Shown here: positions 1 through 9,374 of the stretch, piece after piece
How the letters are laid out: each line of letters begins with the position of its first letter
How positions within the stretch are numbered: the first letter of the stretch is position 1
Assembly (NCBI GenBank): GCA_030447545.1
Contig: JAUJOV010000007.1
Span: 1-64,000 of the forward strand
Direction: 5' to 3'
Source: Sphingomicrobium sp.
Lineage (GTDB): Bacteria > Pseudomonadota > Alphaproteobacteria > Sphingomonadales > Sphingomonadaceae
Length of the DNA stretch: 64,000 nucleotides
Notes under the pieces: generated by a model
What the model saw: the letters and a program-made list of their open reading frames with translations, nothing else
Database searches by the model: none
Told to the model about the DNA's origin: nothing
Translations under genes and position numbers: made by a program

Positions 1-1044
1 AATGGTGATCTTCGAATGGACGTAGATGTCGTCGCCGCCCTCGGTCACGGGTGAGTAGATTCGGAAGCGGCCCTCATGGTCGCACTTGCGCAGCTGCCGC
101 ACGATCTCGGCGCGCGCAGGGCTCATCACCTCGTCGTCGAGCCAGGCTTTGCCCTCCTTCGGGTTGACGACCACGAACTCGGGACCTCCGCTCTCGCTGA
201 GCCTCTTGGCCATCGCTTCGGCGATCACGCGCGAGGCGAAATACTGGTTTTCGAAATAGACGAAGCGCTTCGCCTGACGGATCATGTCGACGTAGAGCGC
301 CTCGATCTCCCGGATCGATTGCTGGTCCCCGTGCTCCGCGCGCGTGCGCGCAATCGCGAGGTCGACGTTGCGGAACTGCGGCTCCAGCTCCTCGGGCCAT
401 GGGTCGCTTCGCGCCTGCGGCCGGGGAAGATCGCCCCCGCCGGCAATCGACCAGCGATTGCGGGCCAGCTCGCCCAGCGCTCTGGCCGCCCCGCCGTCGA
501 CCGCCATGCTCGAGTCATGCCACGGATCGTAGCGGCGCTTGGTGGTCGGCCGGCGCCGGTGCTCGTCGCAGTCGAGATGCCCGCGCGTGTCCCAGCGCGA
601 GCCGGTCATATCGATCCCGCCGCAAAAGGCGAGCGCATCGTCGATCACGACGATCTTGTGGTGGTGACTGGCGCCGGTTGCGTGAGCGCCGTCGAGCTTG
701 AAGTGGATCTGCTTGTTGCGCGCCCAGCGGGCGAGGCGCAGCAGGGTCGTCCCGCGGCCGAGCAGGTAGACCGTGCCGACATCCCACTGGAGGATGTGGA
801 TCTGGACCTGCGGGCGGTGCTTGGGCAGCCATGTGAGGAATTCGCCAAGCTCGACCGGAGCACCGTCGTCGGCGTCGTAATCGAGGCAAATCCGGGTATC
901 GAAATCCCAGCCGATCAGCAGGATCTGACGCTCCGCGCGAAGCATCGCCTTGCGCGCGAGCCGGAAATAGTCGGCCGCGTCGACGATCAGGCTCGCTCGG
1001 CCTGCGGGTTCGATCCGCCAGCAATTTCGGCCAGGCTCAAGCAC
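1..1044 (-). CDS. Phospholipase D-like protein (two HKD motifs), 3' end off the window
   Basis: Enzyme of the phospholipase D/cardiolipin synthase superfamily, acting on phospholipid headgroups at the membrane; the exact substrate cannot be told. The window edge removes the C-terminus. In one uninterrupted frame it shows a first HKD motif near 640-670 (HHHKIVVID), an ENQYF block near 240-265, and the beginning of the second HKD at the very edge (YVHSK). The start is uncertain. A GTG at 1044 has GGAGG 12 bases upstream; a TTG at 1086 would add 14 residues that read plausibly (RVPFRW). It is divergent from the phosphatidylcholine synthase gene, so the two may share a control region of about 130 bp. 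Unlike many genes here, the frame is not broken. Confidence 0.8.
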   Translation of the reverse strand, partial: MLEPGRNCWRIEPAGRASLIVDAADYFRLARKAMLRAERQILLIGWDFDTRICLDYDADDGAPVELGEFLTWLPKHRPQVQIHILQWDVGTVYLLGRGTTLLRLARWARNKQIHFKLDGAHATGASHHHKIVVIDDALAFCGGIDMTGSRWDTRGHLDCDEHRRRPTTKRRYDPWHDSSMAVDGGAARALGELARNRWSIAGGGDLPRPQARSDPWPEELEPQFRNVDLAIARTRAEHGDQQSIREIEALYVDMIRQAKRFVYFENQYFASRVIAEAMAKRLSESGGPEFVVVNPKEGKAWLDDEVMSPARAEIVRQLRKCDHEGRFRIYSPVTEGGDDIYVHSKITI

Positions 1045-1173
1045 TTCGAGTTCGGGCCTCCAGCGGAAGGGAACGCGCAGAGACAACGCGGCAGTCAGGG
1101 CCGGGTTTCGGCGGCGAAACGGCTGCTTGAAAAAGTGGAACGTGTGCGGCTTCGCTGTCGTTCGCGCTTGGCC

Positions 1174-1902
1174 ATGGTTGAGCGGCAGGATTCGATCGGC
1201 ACGAGCGCGCGTGCGGCTGCATGGGCAGTCCACCTGTTCACCGCCTCGGGCGTCGTTCTTGCGCTTCTGGCGCTTGCCGCGCTGCTCGACGGCAACGAGC
1301 GCCTCGCCCTGCTGTGGCTGGTCGCCGCGATCATGATTGACGGCGTCGACGGCACCTTCGCCAGGGCCGCGCATGTCAAGACGCGGCTTCCGCGCATCGA
1401 CGGCGACGCGCTCGATCTGGTGATCGACTATCTCACCTTCGTCTTCATCCCGGCGATGCTGATCTGGCGGGGCAATTATCTGCCGGAATCGCTCGCTCTG
1501 CCGCTGACGGCGCTGATCCTGATCTCCTCGCTCTACGTGTTCGCGCGCCGCGACATGAAGACCGACGACGGCTATTTCCGCGGCTTTCCCGCGCTGTGGA
1601 TCATCGTCGCCTTCTACTTCGTGCTGGTGCCCGTATCGCAGCCGCTTGCGGCAGCAATCGTCGTGGCGCTTGTCGGCCTGACCTTCGCTCCAATCCTCGT
1701 CATCCACCCGTTCCGCGCCCGCGACTTCGGCTTGTGGCCGGTCATCGTCACGGGGCTCGGCGCCCTGGCGATCTTCGCCTTGTTCCTCCCCGGCTGGCCG
1801 GCACAGGTGGAAACGGCGCTGATCCTGACGACAGTGGCAACCGTCGTGATCCTGTTCGTGATGGGAATGGTCCGCACGCTGCGCGGCCCGAAGCTTCAGT
1901 AA
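1174..1902 (+). CDS. pcs: Phosphatidylcholine synthase (CDP-alcohol phosphatidyltransferase)
   Basis: Integral membrane enzyme of 242 residues that would condense CDP-diacylglycerol with choline to make phosphatidylcholine and CMP, the one-step bacterial route. The CDP-alcohol phosphotransferase signature is present near residues 47-80 (DGVDGTFAR, then a GDALD segment), in the spacing typical of Pcs rather than PgsA or PssA. Hydrophobic stretches covering most of the length suggest seven or eight membrane helices. ATG 1174 is chosen because the family motif then lies at the usual distance from the N-terminus; the frame is open further upstream, but only as antisense of the neighbouring gene. 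Its 3' end overlaps the convergent polyprenyl synthase gene by 7 bp. No frame break. Confidence 0.88.
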   Translation: MVERQDSIGTSARAAAWAVHLFTASGVVLALLALAALLDGNERLALLWLVAAIMIDGVDGTFARAAHVKTRLPRIDGDALDLVIDYLTFVFIPAMLIWRGNYLPESLALPLTALILISSLYVFARRDMKTDDGYFRGFPALWIIVAFYFVLVPVSQPLAAAIVVALVGLTFAPILVIHPFRARDFGLWPVIVTGLGALAIFALFLPGWPAQVETALILTTVATVVILFVMGMVRTLRGPKLQ

Positions 1903-2909
1903 GCGCGAGCGATCGCGAACTCGACGGCTTCGCTCAGCGCCGCCTTGGCCTTGCCGCCGGGGAAGCGCGCCAGCGCATCGAGCGCTCGGCGGCCGTAGTG
2001 GCGCGCTCGCTCGAGCGTGTCGTCCATCGCTCCGGTCCCGCGAAGAAGCGCAATGGCGTGCGCAAGGTCCTCGTCCGACACCCGCTCGCCGGCCATCGCC
2101 GAGCGCCAGAAGGCGCGGTCCTCGGCCGAGCCGCGCGCAAAGGCGAGGATCACGGGCAGCGTGACCTTGCCGTCGCGAAAATCGTCGCCGACCCCCTTGC
2201 CCATCACCTCCTGCCTCGAGCCATAGTCGAGCACGTCATCGACCAGCTGGAAGGCGATTCCGAGGTGCCTGCCATAGCAGTCGAGCGCAAGCTCGGCCTC
2301 CTCGTCCGCCTCGGCTACGACAGGCGCGATGCGGCAGGCGGCGGCGAACAGGGCCGCGGTCTTTGCAGCGATGATCCGCAAATATTGCTCCTCGTCCGTC
2401 TCGATCCGCCGCTGCGTGGTCAGCTGCTCGACCTCGCCCTCGGCAATCACTGCCGAGGCATGGCTGAGGATCCTCAGCACGCGCAAGCTCCCGTCTTCGA
2501 CCATCAGCTCGAAGGCGCGGCTAAACAGGAAGTCGCCGACCAGCACGCTCGCCGGATTGCCCCAGATGAGATTGGCGGTGCGCTTGCCGCGGCGCAGGCC
2601 CGAGCCGTCGACGACGTCGTCGTGAAGCAGGGTCGCGGTGTGGATGAACTCGACGGTGGCGGCGAGCTTGTGGTGCCGAGTGCCGCTATAGCCGAGCAGC
2701 GCAGCGCAGCCGAGCGTCAGCATCGGCCGCATCCTTTTGCCCCCGCCCGCGATCAGGTGCCCGGCAAGCTCCGGGATCAGCCCAACCTTGCTCTGCATCC
2801 GCTCGAGGATCACCGCATTCACGCCGTTGAGGTCCTCGGCGACGAGGCTCATCAACGGCTCGAGCGACGGAGCTGCGGCGCTGCGGAGGGGAACGACGGT
2901 CGCGGTCAC
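1896..2909 (-). CDS. ispB: Polyprenyl (octaprenyl/decaprenyl-type) diphosphate synthase
   Basis: Trans-prenyltransferase of 337 residues that extends farnesyl diphosphate with isopentenyl units to make the side chain of ubiquinone. Both aspartate-rich motifs are intact: DDVVD at residues 97-101 and DDVLD at 224-228. GGGKRMRP near residue 55 is the usual substrate-binding block. Length and motif spacing match the IspB/decaprenyl synthase group rather than short-chain farnesyl synthases, but product length cannot be read from sequence. The frame is unbroken. It ends convergently with pcs and lies about 30 bp downstream of the histidine kinase gene on the same strand, so it may be read from that operon. 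Confidence 0.9.
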   Translation of the reverse strand: MTATVVPLRSAAAPSLEPLMSLVAEDLNGVNAVILERMQSKVGLIPELAGHLIAGGGKRMRPMLTLGCAALLGYSGTRHHKLAATVEFIHTATLLHDDVVDGSGLRRGKRTANLIWGNPASVLVGDFLFSRAFELMVEDGSLRVLRILSHASAVIAEGEVEQLTTQRRIETDEEQYLRIIAAKTAALFAAACRIAPVVAEADEEAELALDCYGRHLGIAFQLVDDVLDYGSRQEVMGKGVGDDFRDGKVTLPVILAFARGSAEDRAFWRSAMAGERVSDEDLAHAIALLRGTGAMDDTLERARHYGRRALDALARFPGGKAKAALSEAVEFAIARAY

Positions 2910-2941
2910 GCTGGCGCCCTAGCCGCGGAGGCGGGTTTTTC

Positions 2942-4348
2942 CTAGCCTGAGGGAAGGCTGAGCCGGGCGAGCAGGCCGCCGAGGTCCTCGCTCTCCTCGA
3001 GCGTGATCCGGCCGCCGTAGATGTGGGCGACGTCGCGCACGATCGCCAGGCCAAGGCCAGTGCCCGGCTTGTCGGTGTCGAGCCTCGCGCCGCGCTGGAA
3101 GATCGCCTCGCGCTCCTGCGCGGGGATGCCCGGCCCGTCGTCCTCGACCACGACGTCGACCATCGGCCCGTTGGGCTCGACCGTGACGAACACTCGTCCG
3201 CCGCCATATTTGGCCGCGTTCTCGACCAGGTTGCCGATCATTTCGTCGAGGTCCTGCCGCTCCACGCGGACCTGCGCCTTGCGGTCGCCGGCGACGTCGA
3301 CGGTCACTTCCTCGTAGAGCCGGTCGACCGCGCGCTCCACGGCCTCGACGCTGTCCCGCACGCACGCCCGCGCCTGGGCCGAGGCGCGCCGGCCGATCGC
3401 TCGGGCTCGGGCGAGGTGGTGGTCGACCTGGCGGCGCATGATCGAAGCCTCGCGGCACACGCTGTCGGCGAGGTCCGGCGCGCGCGCGGTCGCCGCGTTG
3501 GTAATCACCGTCAGCGGCGTCTTGAGCGCATGGGCGAGGTTGCCGGCGTGCCGCCGCGCCTCCTCCGCCTGCTCCTCGCTGTGGGCGAGAAGCTGGTTGA
3601 TCTCCTCGGTCAGCGGCTGGATCTCGGCCGGAAAGGCCTCGGTGATGCGGGTCTTGGCGCCCGAGCGGATCAGGGCGACCTCACGGCGGACGCGCCGCAA
3701 TGGCCACAGGCCGAAGAAGGTCTGGAGCGCGGCGAGGATCAGCAGGCCGACGCCGAGCGCGAGGAAGCTCCAGAACAGGGTCTCGCGCAGGTCGCGGATC
3801 TGCTGATTGATGGTCTCGCGCGACTGCGCGACCTGGAAGCGCCAGCGCACGTCGGAGCCGGGCAGGACCACGTCGCGCTCGGCGATCCGCAGCGGCTCGT
3901 CCGCGAACTCGTTGCTGTCATAGAAATGGACCTCGATGTCCTTGTGGCGCTCGAGCACCCGCAGCCGGCGGTCCCACAAGGAGCGCGACGGGAAGGTGTC
4001 GGCGCCCTCCCCGCTGACCTGGAAGTAGCGGCCGGAATAGGGCTGCAGGAAGCGTTGGTCGGCGGGCGGGCGGTTGAACCGGACCTCGCCTTCGGGGCCG
4101 ATCTCGGACGCCGCCACGAGCGCAGTGTTCAGGACATATTCGAGCTGCTCGTCGAAATTGTTCTGGATCGAGGCGGTCAGCACCCGGTCGAGCGCGAACC
4201 CGCCGATCAGCAGGAGCGCCGCGATCCACACGGCCGCCACGCCGATCATGCGCCGGGTCAGCGAGCCGACACGCGTTTGCCTGGCTCGCGCCTTTCCGGC
4301 CGGTCGGTCCTCAGCCGCCGCCGCTACGGGGGCGGCATATTCGTTCAA
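2942..4348 (-). CDS. Sensor histidine kinase (PhoQ-like two-component sensor)
   Basis: Membrane-bound sensor kinase of 468 residues, partner of the response regulator encoded 6 bp upstream. Order of parts: cytoplasmic N-terminus, first membrane helix about residues 35-53, a periplasmic sensing segment of about 135 residues, second helix about 192-213, a HAMP-like linker, dimerisation/phosphoacceptor helix with NLAHALKTPLT (phosphorylated His at 273), and a HATPase domain with N-box NLVENAAKYG, G1 DDGPGIP and G2 GTGLGLAI. The AHALKTPL form of the H-box is typical of PhoQ-type kinases. The stimulus is unknown; magnesium or envelope stress would be a guess by family. The frame is intact. Confidence 0.88.
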   Translation of the reverse strand: MNEYAAPVAAAAEDRPAGKARARQTRVGSLTRRMIGVAAVWIAALLLIGGFALDRVLTASIQNNFDEQLEYVLNTALVAASEIGPEGEVRFNRPPADQRFLQPYSGRYFQVSGEGADTFPSRSLWDRRLRVLERHKDIEVHFYDSNEFADEPLRIAERDVVLPGSDVRWRFQVAQSRETINQQIRDLRETLFWSFLALGVGLLILAALQTFFGLWPLRRVRREVALIRSGAKTRITEAFPAEIQPLTEEINQLLAHSEEQAEEARRHAGNLAHALKTPLTVITNAATARAPDLADSVCREASIMRRQVDHHLARARAIGRRASAQARACVRDSVEAVERAVDRLYEEVTVDVAGDRKAQVRVERQDLDEMIGNLVENAAKYGGGRVFVTVEPNGPMVDVVVEDDGPGIPAQEREAIFQRGARLDTDKPGTGLGLAIVRDVAHIYGGRITLEESEDLGGLLARLSLPSG

Positions 4349-4354
4349 ATGCTC

Positions 4355-5020
4355 TTACCCTCCGACTTCTTCGAGCGTGTAGCCAAGGCCGCGGATCGTG
4401 GTGATCACGTCCGCGCCCAGCTTCTTGCGGATGCGGGTCACGAACACCTCGATCGTGTTCGAATCGCGGTCGAAGTCCTGGTCGTAGATATGCTCGATTA
4501 GCTCGGTCCGGCTGACCACCTTGCCCTTGTGGTGCATCAGATAGGACAGCAGCTTGTACTCCTGCGCCGTAAGCTTCACCGGCTCGCCGTCCTTGGTGAC
4601 CTTGCCCGAGCGGGTGTCGAGGCGGATGTCGCCCGCGATCAGCTCCGACGAGGCATTGCCCGACGAGCGGCGGATCAGCGCGCGCAGCCGGGCGATCAGC
4701 TCCTCGGTCTGGAACGGCTTGGCGAGATAGTCGTCGGCGCCGGCGTCGAGCCCCGCGACCTTGTCCGACCAGCTGTCGCGCGCGGTGAGCACGAGCACCG
4801 GCATCTTGCGGCCTTCCTTGCGCCAGCGGTCGAGCACGGTGAGGCCGTCGATCTCCGGAAGGCCAAGGTCGAGGACCACCGCGTCATAGCTCTCGGTCGA
4901 GCCCAGATAGTGGCCGTCCTCGCCGTCCGTGGCGAGGTCCACCGCATAGCCTGCCCCCTCGAGCGTCGAGCGCAGCTGGCGGCCCAGATTGGGCTCGTCC
5001 TCGACGATCAGCACACGCAT
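4355..5020 (-). CDS. OmpR/PhoP-family response regulator
   Basis: DNA-binding response regulator of 221 residues. The receiver domain has the acidic pocket ED at 7-8, phosphoacceptor Asp51 (VVLDLGLP), Thr79 and Lys101 (LAKPF). The C-terminal OmpR-type winged helix contains LTAQEYKLLSYL and the recognition helix region around TIEVFVTRIRKKL. It is first in the operon and separated from its kinase by only 6 bp. In the 135 bp before the next gene no clear operator was identified. Similarity is closest to PhoP-type regulators of alphaproteobacteria; the regulon cannot be inferred. The frame is intact. Confidence 0.9.
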   Translation of the reverse strand: MRVLIVEDEPNLGRQLRSTLEGAGYAVDLATDGEDGHYLGSTESYDAVVLDLGLPEIDGLTVLDRWRKEGRKMPVLVLTARDSWSDKVAGLDAGADDYLAKPFQTEELIARLRALIRRSSGNASSELIAGDIRLDTRSGKVTKDGEPVKLTAQEYKLLSYLMHHKGKVVSRTELIEHIYDQDFDRDSNTIEVFVTRIRKKLGADVITTIRGLGYTLEEVGG

Positions 5021-5155
5021 GCGGTCCCCTTGGCAAAGTTGGTTCGCGGCTCAAACACCCGCGAAGCTGAACGGTTGCTTGAGCGGAATGATTCAAGCTG
5101 GGGAGCGGCCCGCAAATGTCAATCGGCGGCGGTGCGGCGCAAGCTGCGGCCCAGC

Positions 5156-5320
5156 CTAGCTCCCCTGCATGTCGAGAAGCGAGGTTGCGCCCCAGAAGGC
5201 GGCGGCAATCACCACGGTCAGCAGAAGCGCGACGCCGGCCGAGCGCATCATGTCGCGAACCGCGCTTCGCCGACGGCGCCGGACGCTCTTCTCGTTGAAC
5301 GAACGTTCCCAATCTTCCAT
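5156..5320 (-). CDS. Small single-helix membrane protein of unknown function
   Basis: A 54-residue reading frame starting MEDWERSF, with a very basic patch (VRRRRR) followed by one hydrophobic helix (AGVALLLTVVIAAAFWG) and a short tail. This is the layout of an inner-membrane protein with its N-terminus in the cytoplasm. An AAAGGA lies about 14 bases before ATG 5320; a GTG at 5353 would add 11 residues. It follows ftsA by about 40 bp on the same strand, exactly where ftsZ would be expected. No family was recognised. It could be a division-cluster accessory protein or simply a small gene uncovered by a deletion of ftsZ from the assembly. Confidence 0.5.
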   Translation of the reverse strand: MEDWERSFNEKSVRRRRRSAVRDMMRSAGVALLLTVVIAAAFWGATSLLDMQGS

Positions 5321-5359
5321 GTACAACCCGTCTGTCCTTTCAAATGCTTGCACGAGAGA

Positions 5360-6602
5360 TCACGGTCCGCGCATTGCAGCGAGCAGCCGCCCGAGCATCC
5401 CGCTCGCGGGCTTCTTGTAACCAGGCGTCCCGGCCGCAAGATCGCGAATGTCGCCGCTGCCCGACGCTGCCAGGCTGGCGAGCCCGACGAGCGTCGAGAA
5501 CGCTGGCCCGCTGTGCGCATCGGGGAGCCCCGAGAGCTGCCTCGGCCGGCCGACCCGAACCGATCGGCCGAGCACGCCCTGCATGTAATCGGCGATGTTC
5601 TTCAATTCCGCGCCGCCGCCGGTCAGCACCACCTGACGGCCGACCGGTCCCGAAAATCCGAGGCTCTTCAGCGCATCGTCGATGTTCGCGGTCAGCTCCT
5701 CGGTGCGCTGGCGGATCACGGTCATCAGCTGGGCTCGGGTAATGCGCATCGGCTCGGCGCCCTCGTCCGAGCCCATGTGGCGCGCCTCGATCATCTCGTG
5801 ATTGTCGCGCGGGGACGTCATTGCCGAGCCGTAGAAGCATTTGAGCCGCTCGGCCTCGCGCCGCTGCACCACGAACGCGCAGGCGATGTCGTCGGTAAGG
5901 TCCTTCGCGCCGAGGGGAATGGACTGCATGTCGACCAGCATCCCGCCCGCGTGGAGCGAGACGTTGGTGACGTCCGCGCCGAGCTCGATCAGAGCGACTC
6001 CAAGGTCGCGCTCGTCCTCGGTCAGGCAGGCGAGCGCGGCCGCCACCGGCGAAGCGACGATCGCCCGAACGCCAAGATGCGCCGAGCGGATCACATAATC
6101 CACGTTCCTCAGCGGCGCCGCGTCGGCGGCGATCACGTGGATGTCGACTCCAAGCCGGTCGGCATGGAGGCCGATCGGCTGTTTGACACCCTGCACTCCG
6201 TCGATCGTGTAAAGCGCCGGATGGGCGTGGAGAACGACCTGCCCGTTGCGGTCGATCGCCCCACGTCCCTCGGACAGCAGCTCGTTGATGTCAGACTGCT
6301 CGATCCTGTGGCCGCCGAGCTCGACCTCGACATTGGCCACTCCGCTCGACAGGCTGCCCGCGCCTCGCCCATACTTCGATCGTCCTCCGACATGCGCTCG
6401 GCAAGCTCGACCGCTTCGGCGCACCGCATGCTCGCTCGCTTCCATGTCGGTGATGTAGCCGCGCTTGACCCCGCGGCTTTCGCGCTGGCCGGTGCCGAGC
6501 ACCTGCAGGCGGTTGTCGTCGCCGAGCGTGCAGATCAGCGCCCCGACCTTGGAGGAGCCGATGTCGAGCGCTGCGATCAGGCTGGTCGGTCGGCGAAGCC
6601 AC
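5360..6602 (-). CDS. ftsA: Cell division protein FtsA (actin-like), frame broken
   Basis: Actin-fold ATPase that tethers FtsZ filaments to the inner membrane and recruits the division machinery. Visible parts are the phosphate-1 motif ALDIGSSKVG near 6555, the SHS2 (1C) region with SSGVANVEVELGGH near 6315, VLTGGGAELKNIADYM near 5600-5640, and a C-terminal amphipathic-type stretch GMLGRLLAAM expected of the membrane anchor. At least three frame changes occur: one within the first 12 codons after GTG 6602, and a pair that shifts the segment AEAVELAERM (about 6365-6425). Conservation continues across each of them, so they look like sequencing indels. It begins 10 bp after the ftsQ stop. No ftsZ follows. 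Confidence 0.85.
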
Positions 6603-6612
6603 GGCGGTGCTT

Positions 6613-7500
6613 TTATCCCTCCGTCGGCGCGGAGCCTCGGGGAAGATCGGCTCGCCAGGTGCGCGCGGCACGCGCACGATCATCTTGCCCGGAACGCGCA
6701 GGTCCAGCCGCACCAGCCCGCGACCGAGAAGCCCGTTGGAGCGGTCGAGATCTGCGAACCTTGACGAGCGCGGTGCGAGCGGCCGCATCGCCTTCGGGAA
6801 GCGCGACCGTCTCGCCCGACTGAAACTCAGGTCCCAGCGGCGGCCACTGACCCGGCTAGCCGAGGGCGAGCTGCGGCTGAAAGCGCCGGCACAGCCCCCA
6901 GCGCGGTTGAGATCGCGCGCGCGGGTGTTGGCGCCGGGGCCGATCAGCAGCGGCAGGTCGGGCATGTCGTGCACTGGCACCCGGTCGAGGACCACGCCCT
7001 CGGCATCAATCAGAGCGAGCTGCTGCCGGTCCTGCCACAGCGCCGCAGGCGTTCGCTCGACGATGTCGATGACCAAAGTGTCCGGCAGCCGCCGCGACAC
7101 GCGCGCGTCGCTGACCCAGCCGAACTGCAGCAGCCGCTCGCGGATTCGCGAGACATCGACCAGCGGCTGCGCCGCTTGGCCGCGGCTCGGGTCACGGCGG
7201 CCGCTCGGCGAAGCTCGTCGACCACCACCGCGTCGACCAGCTTGCGGTCCATCTGCTTCAAGCCGACGATCTGATAGCCGTTCACGCGGAAGCCCGCCTG
7301 GCCGACCCACTCGCCGGCCTGGACCATCGCCTTCGCCGGAAGGTCGAGCGCGACTGCCGCCGCCGCGCCCATCAGCACGAGAAAGCCGGTGAAGCCGAAC
7401 GCTGCCAGCCGGTTCGCCCGCGCGTCGCTCACGCTGAACGCTTCGCGGCGCTCCTCGGCGCGGCCTTGCGGGTCCCCCGCTTGATGCGCGCTGCGTTCAT
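6613..7500 (-). CDS. ftsQ: Cell division protein FtsQ, frame broken
   Basis: Bitopic division protein linking the early and late divisome. The N-terminus MNAARIKRGTRKAAPR is basic, followed by one membrane helix (FGFTGFLVLMGAAAAVAL, about 7350-7400) and a POTRA domain recognisable from FRVNGYQIVGLKQMDRKLV and RERLLQFGWVSDARVSRRLP. Later segments include LVRLDLRVPGKMIVRVPR. The pieces lie in three frames, implying single-base errors near 7435, 7200, 6850-6900 and 6640. The start ATG 7500 overlaps the ddl stop (ATGA), and the inferred stop TAA at 6613 lies just before ftsA. Corrected length is about 295 residues, normal for the family. Confidence 0.82.
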
Positions 7501-8439
7501 CCGCCCCCTCGCTCCCCAAGCGCCTCGACAATGAGCCGCTCGACCAATTGCACGTAATCGATCCGCGCGCACCTTCGCCTGCTCGGGCACCAGGCCAAGC
7601 GGGGTCATTCCGGGCTGCGTGTTGACTTCCAACAGAAAAATGCCGGCCTCGCCCTGCTCGTCGTCCCAGCGGAAATCGGACCGCGAGGCGCCGCGGCAGC
7701 CGAGCAGGCGGTGCGCGAGAGCAGCCATGTCGAGCATCGCGGCGGCGATCTCTTCGGGGACCTTGGCGGGGCAGATGTGCTCGGTCAGCCCGTCGGTATA
7801 CTTGGCGGCATAATCGTAAAAGCCCGCCTTGGGCCTGAGCTCGGTCACCGCGAGCGGCTCGTCGCCGAGCACCGCGACCGTAAGCTCGCGGCCCCTGACG
7901 AACGGCTCGGCGAGCAATTGATCGAACTCATTCCACGGCCCCGGCACGTCGCGGCCGATAGGGTTTCCGTAATTGCCGTCCGGAGTGACGATCGCCACTC
8001 CGACCGACGAGCCTTCGTTGACGGGCTTGAGCACATAGGGCCGCGGCATCGGGTCCTGCGAAAACAGGGTCTCGCTTTCGATCACCCGGCCCGCGGGCAT
8101 GCGGATGCCGTGCGGCACCAGCACCATCTTCGTGAGCTCCTTGTCGATGGCGATCACCGACGTCTCCAGCGCGCTGTGAGTGTAGGCAATGCCCATCAGG
8201 TCGAGCATGCCCTGGACGGTGCCGTCCTCGCCCGGAGTGCCGTGGAGCGCGTTGAACACGACGTCGGGCCTGATCTCCGCAAGGCGCCGCGCAACGTCGC
8301 GGTCCATGTCGAGCTCGGTGACGTTCGACCAGCCGCCAGTCCGCAAGGCCTCGGCGACCCCGCGGCCGCTGGTCAGCGAAACCTCGCGCTCCGACCCCCA
8401 GCCACCCATCAGCACCACAACGTGCAAGTCCTTGTTCAA
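7497..8439 (-). CDS. ddl: D-alanine--D-alanine ligase, one frame break
   Basis: ATP-grasp ligase that makes D-Ala-D-Ala for the peptidoglycan stem peptide. Seen are VLMGGWGSEREVSL at the N-terminus, HGTPGEDG, YVLKPVNEGSSVGV in the ATP-binding region, and the C-terminal catalytic block EVNTQPGMTPL. One indel near 7570 moves the last 25 codons to another frame (IDYVQLVERLIVEALGERG). Corrected, the gene ends TGA at 7497 inside an ATGA overlap with ftsQ. The start is probably TTG 8439, which overlaps the murB stop (TTGA); an ATG at 8469 would lie within murB. These overlaps indicate translational coupling along the cluster. Confidence 0.88.
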
Positions 8440-9374
8440 CCCTCGACTCCGATCCGCTGGATTTCCCATTCAAGGCTGACGCCGCTGTTTGCCAGCACGC
8501 GCCGGCGGACTTCCTCGCCCAGCGCCTCGATGTCCGCGCTGCTCGCCGTGCCGAGGTTGAGGAGGAAGTTGCAATGCTTCTCGGAAACCTGGGCGCCGCC
8601 GACCGTCAGCCCGCGGCAGCCGGCCTCGTCGACCAGCTTCCACGCCTTGGCCCCTGGCGGGTTCTTGAATGTCGAGCCGCCCGTTCGGCTGCGCAGCGGC
8701 TGCGACGCCTCGCGCTCGGCGGCGATGCGGTCCATCTCCGCGCCGATCTCCGCCGGGTCGCCGGGAACGCCCTCGAACAAGGCTTCGACCACGACCGCGC
8801 CGTCGGGCACCTCGCTGTGTCGATAGGTGTAGCCGAGCCGCTCGAGCGGCCAGGTCTCGACGCGTCCATCCCGAAGCACCAGCCGCGCCTCGACCAGGAT
8901 GTCCTTGACCTCGCGCCCGTAAGCGCCGGCGTTCATCCGCACCGCACCGCCGACGGTTCCCGGAATGCCGCGCAGGAACTCGAGCCCGGCGATTCCCGCG
9001 TCGCGCGCGGCCGAAGCGACGGTGATGCCCATCGCTCCGCCGCCGGAGCGAAGGCGATTGCCGGGTTCAACGATTGTCTTGGAAAAACTTTTGGGCAGGC
9101 GAACAACCACTCCCGGAACGCCGCCGTCGCGCACGATCAGGTTCGATCCGACGCCTACGGGAGTAACCGGCAGTGCCGGGTCCAGCGCGGCCAGAAAGCG
9201 CGCAAGGTCCTGCTCGTCACTCGGCCTGACCAGCCATTCGGCCGGGCCGCCGGTGCGGAACCAGATGAAATCGGCAAGGCTCCCATTGGGCTCGATCGAG
9301 CCGGCAACGACCGGCAGCTCCCCCGGCCGCGTTCGGGAGGCGGTTGGGGGGAAGGACTGTTCCTGCAGCTTCAT
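8436..9374 (-). CDS. murB: UDP-N-acetylenolpyruvoylglucosamine reductase
   Basis: FAD-dependent enzyme that reduces UDP-GlcNAc-enolpyruvate to UDP-MurNAc. FAD-binding motifs [14 protein letters not shown] and [17 protein letters not shown] are present, as is [10 protein letters not shown] with the catalytic serine region. The frame is intact at 312 residues. ATG 9374 is chosen because it overlaps the murC stop (ATGA); the frame is open about 50 codons further upstream, but that lies inside murC. The first 25 residues ([20 protein letters not shown]) are low in conservation and may come from a neighbouring palindromic repeat. Confidence 0.92.
   Translation of the reverse strand: MKLQEQSFPPTASRTRPGELPVVAGSIEPNGSLADFIWFRTGGPAEWLVRPSDEQDLARFLAALDPALPVTPVGVGSNLIVRDGGVPGVVVRLPKSFSKTIVEPGNRLRSGGGAMGITVASAARDAGIAGLEFLRGIPGTVGGAVRMNAGAYGREVKDILVEARLVLRDGRVETWPLERLGYTYRHSEVPDGAVVVEALFEGVPGDPAEIGAEMDRIAAEREASQPLRSRTGGSTFKNPPGAKAWKLVDEAGCRGLTVGGAQVSEKHCNFLLNLGTASSADIEALGEEVRRRVLANSGVSLEWEIQRIGVEG

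Noticed and set aside
76-1173. A long plus-strand open frame continuous with pcs
   Set aside because: It is the antisense of the phospholipase D-like gene, which shows real HKD motifs on the minus strand. Only the part from 1174 has family features.
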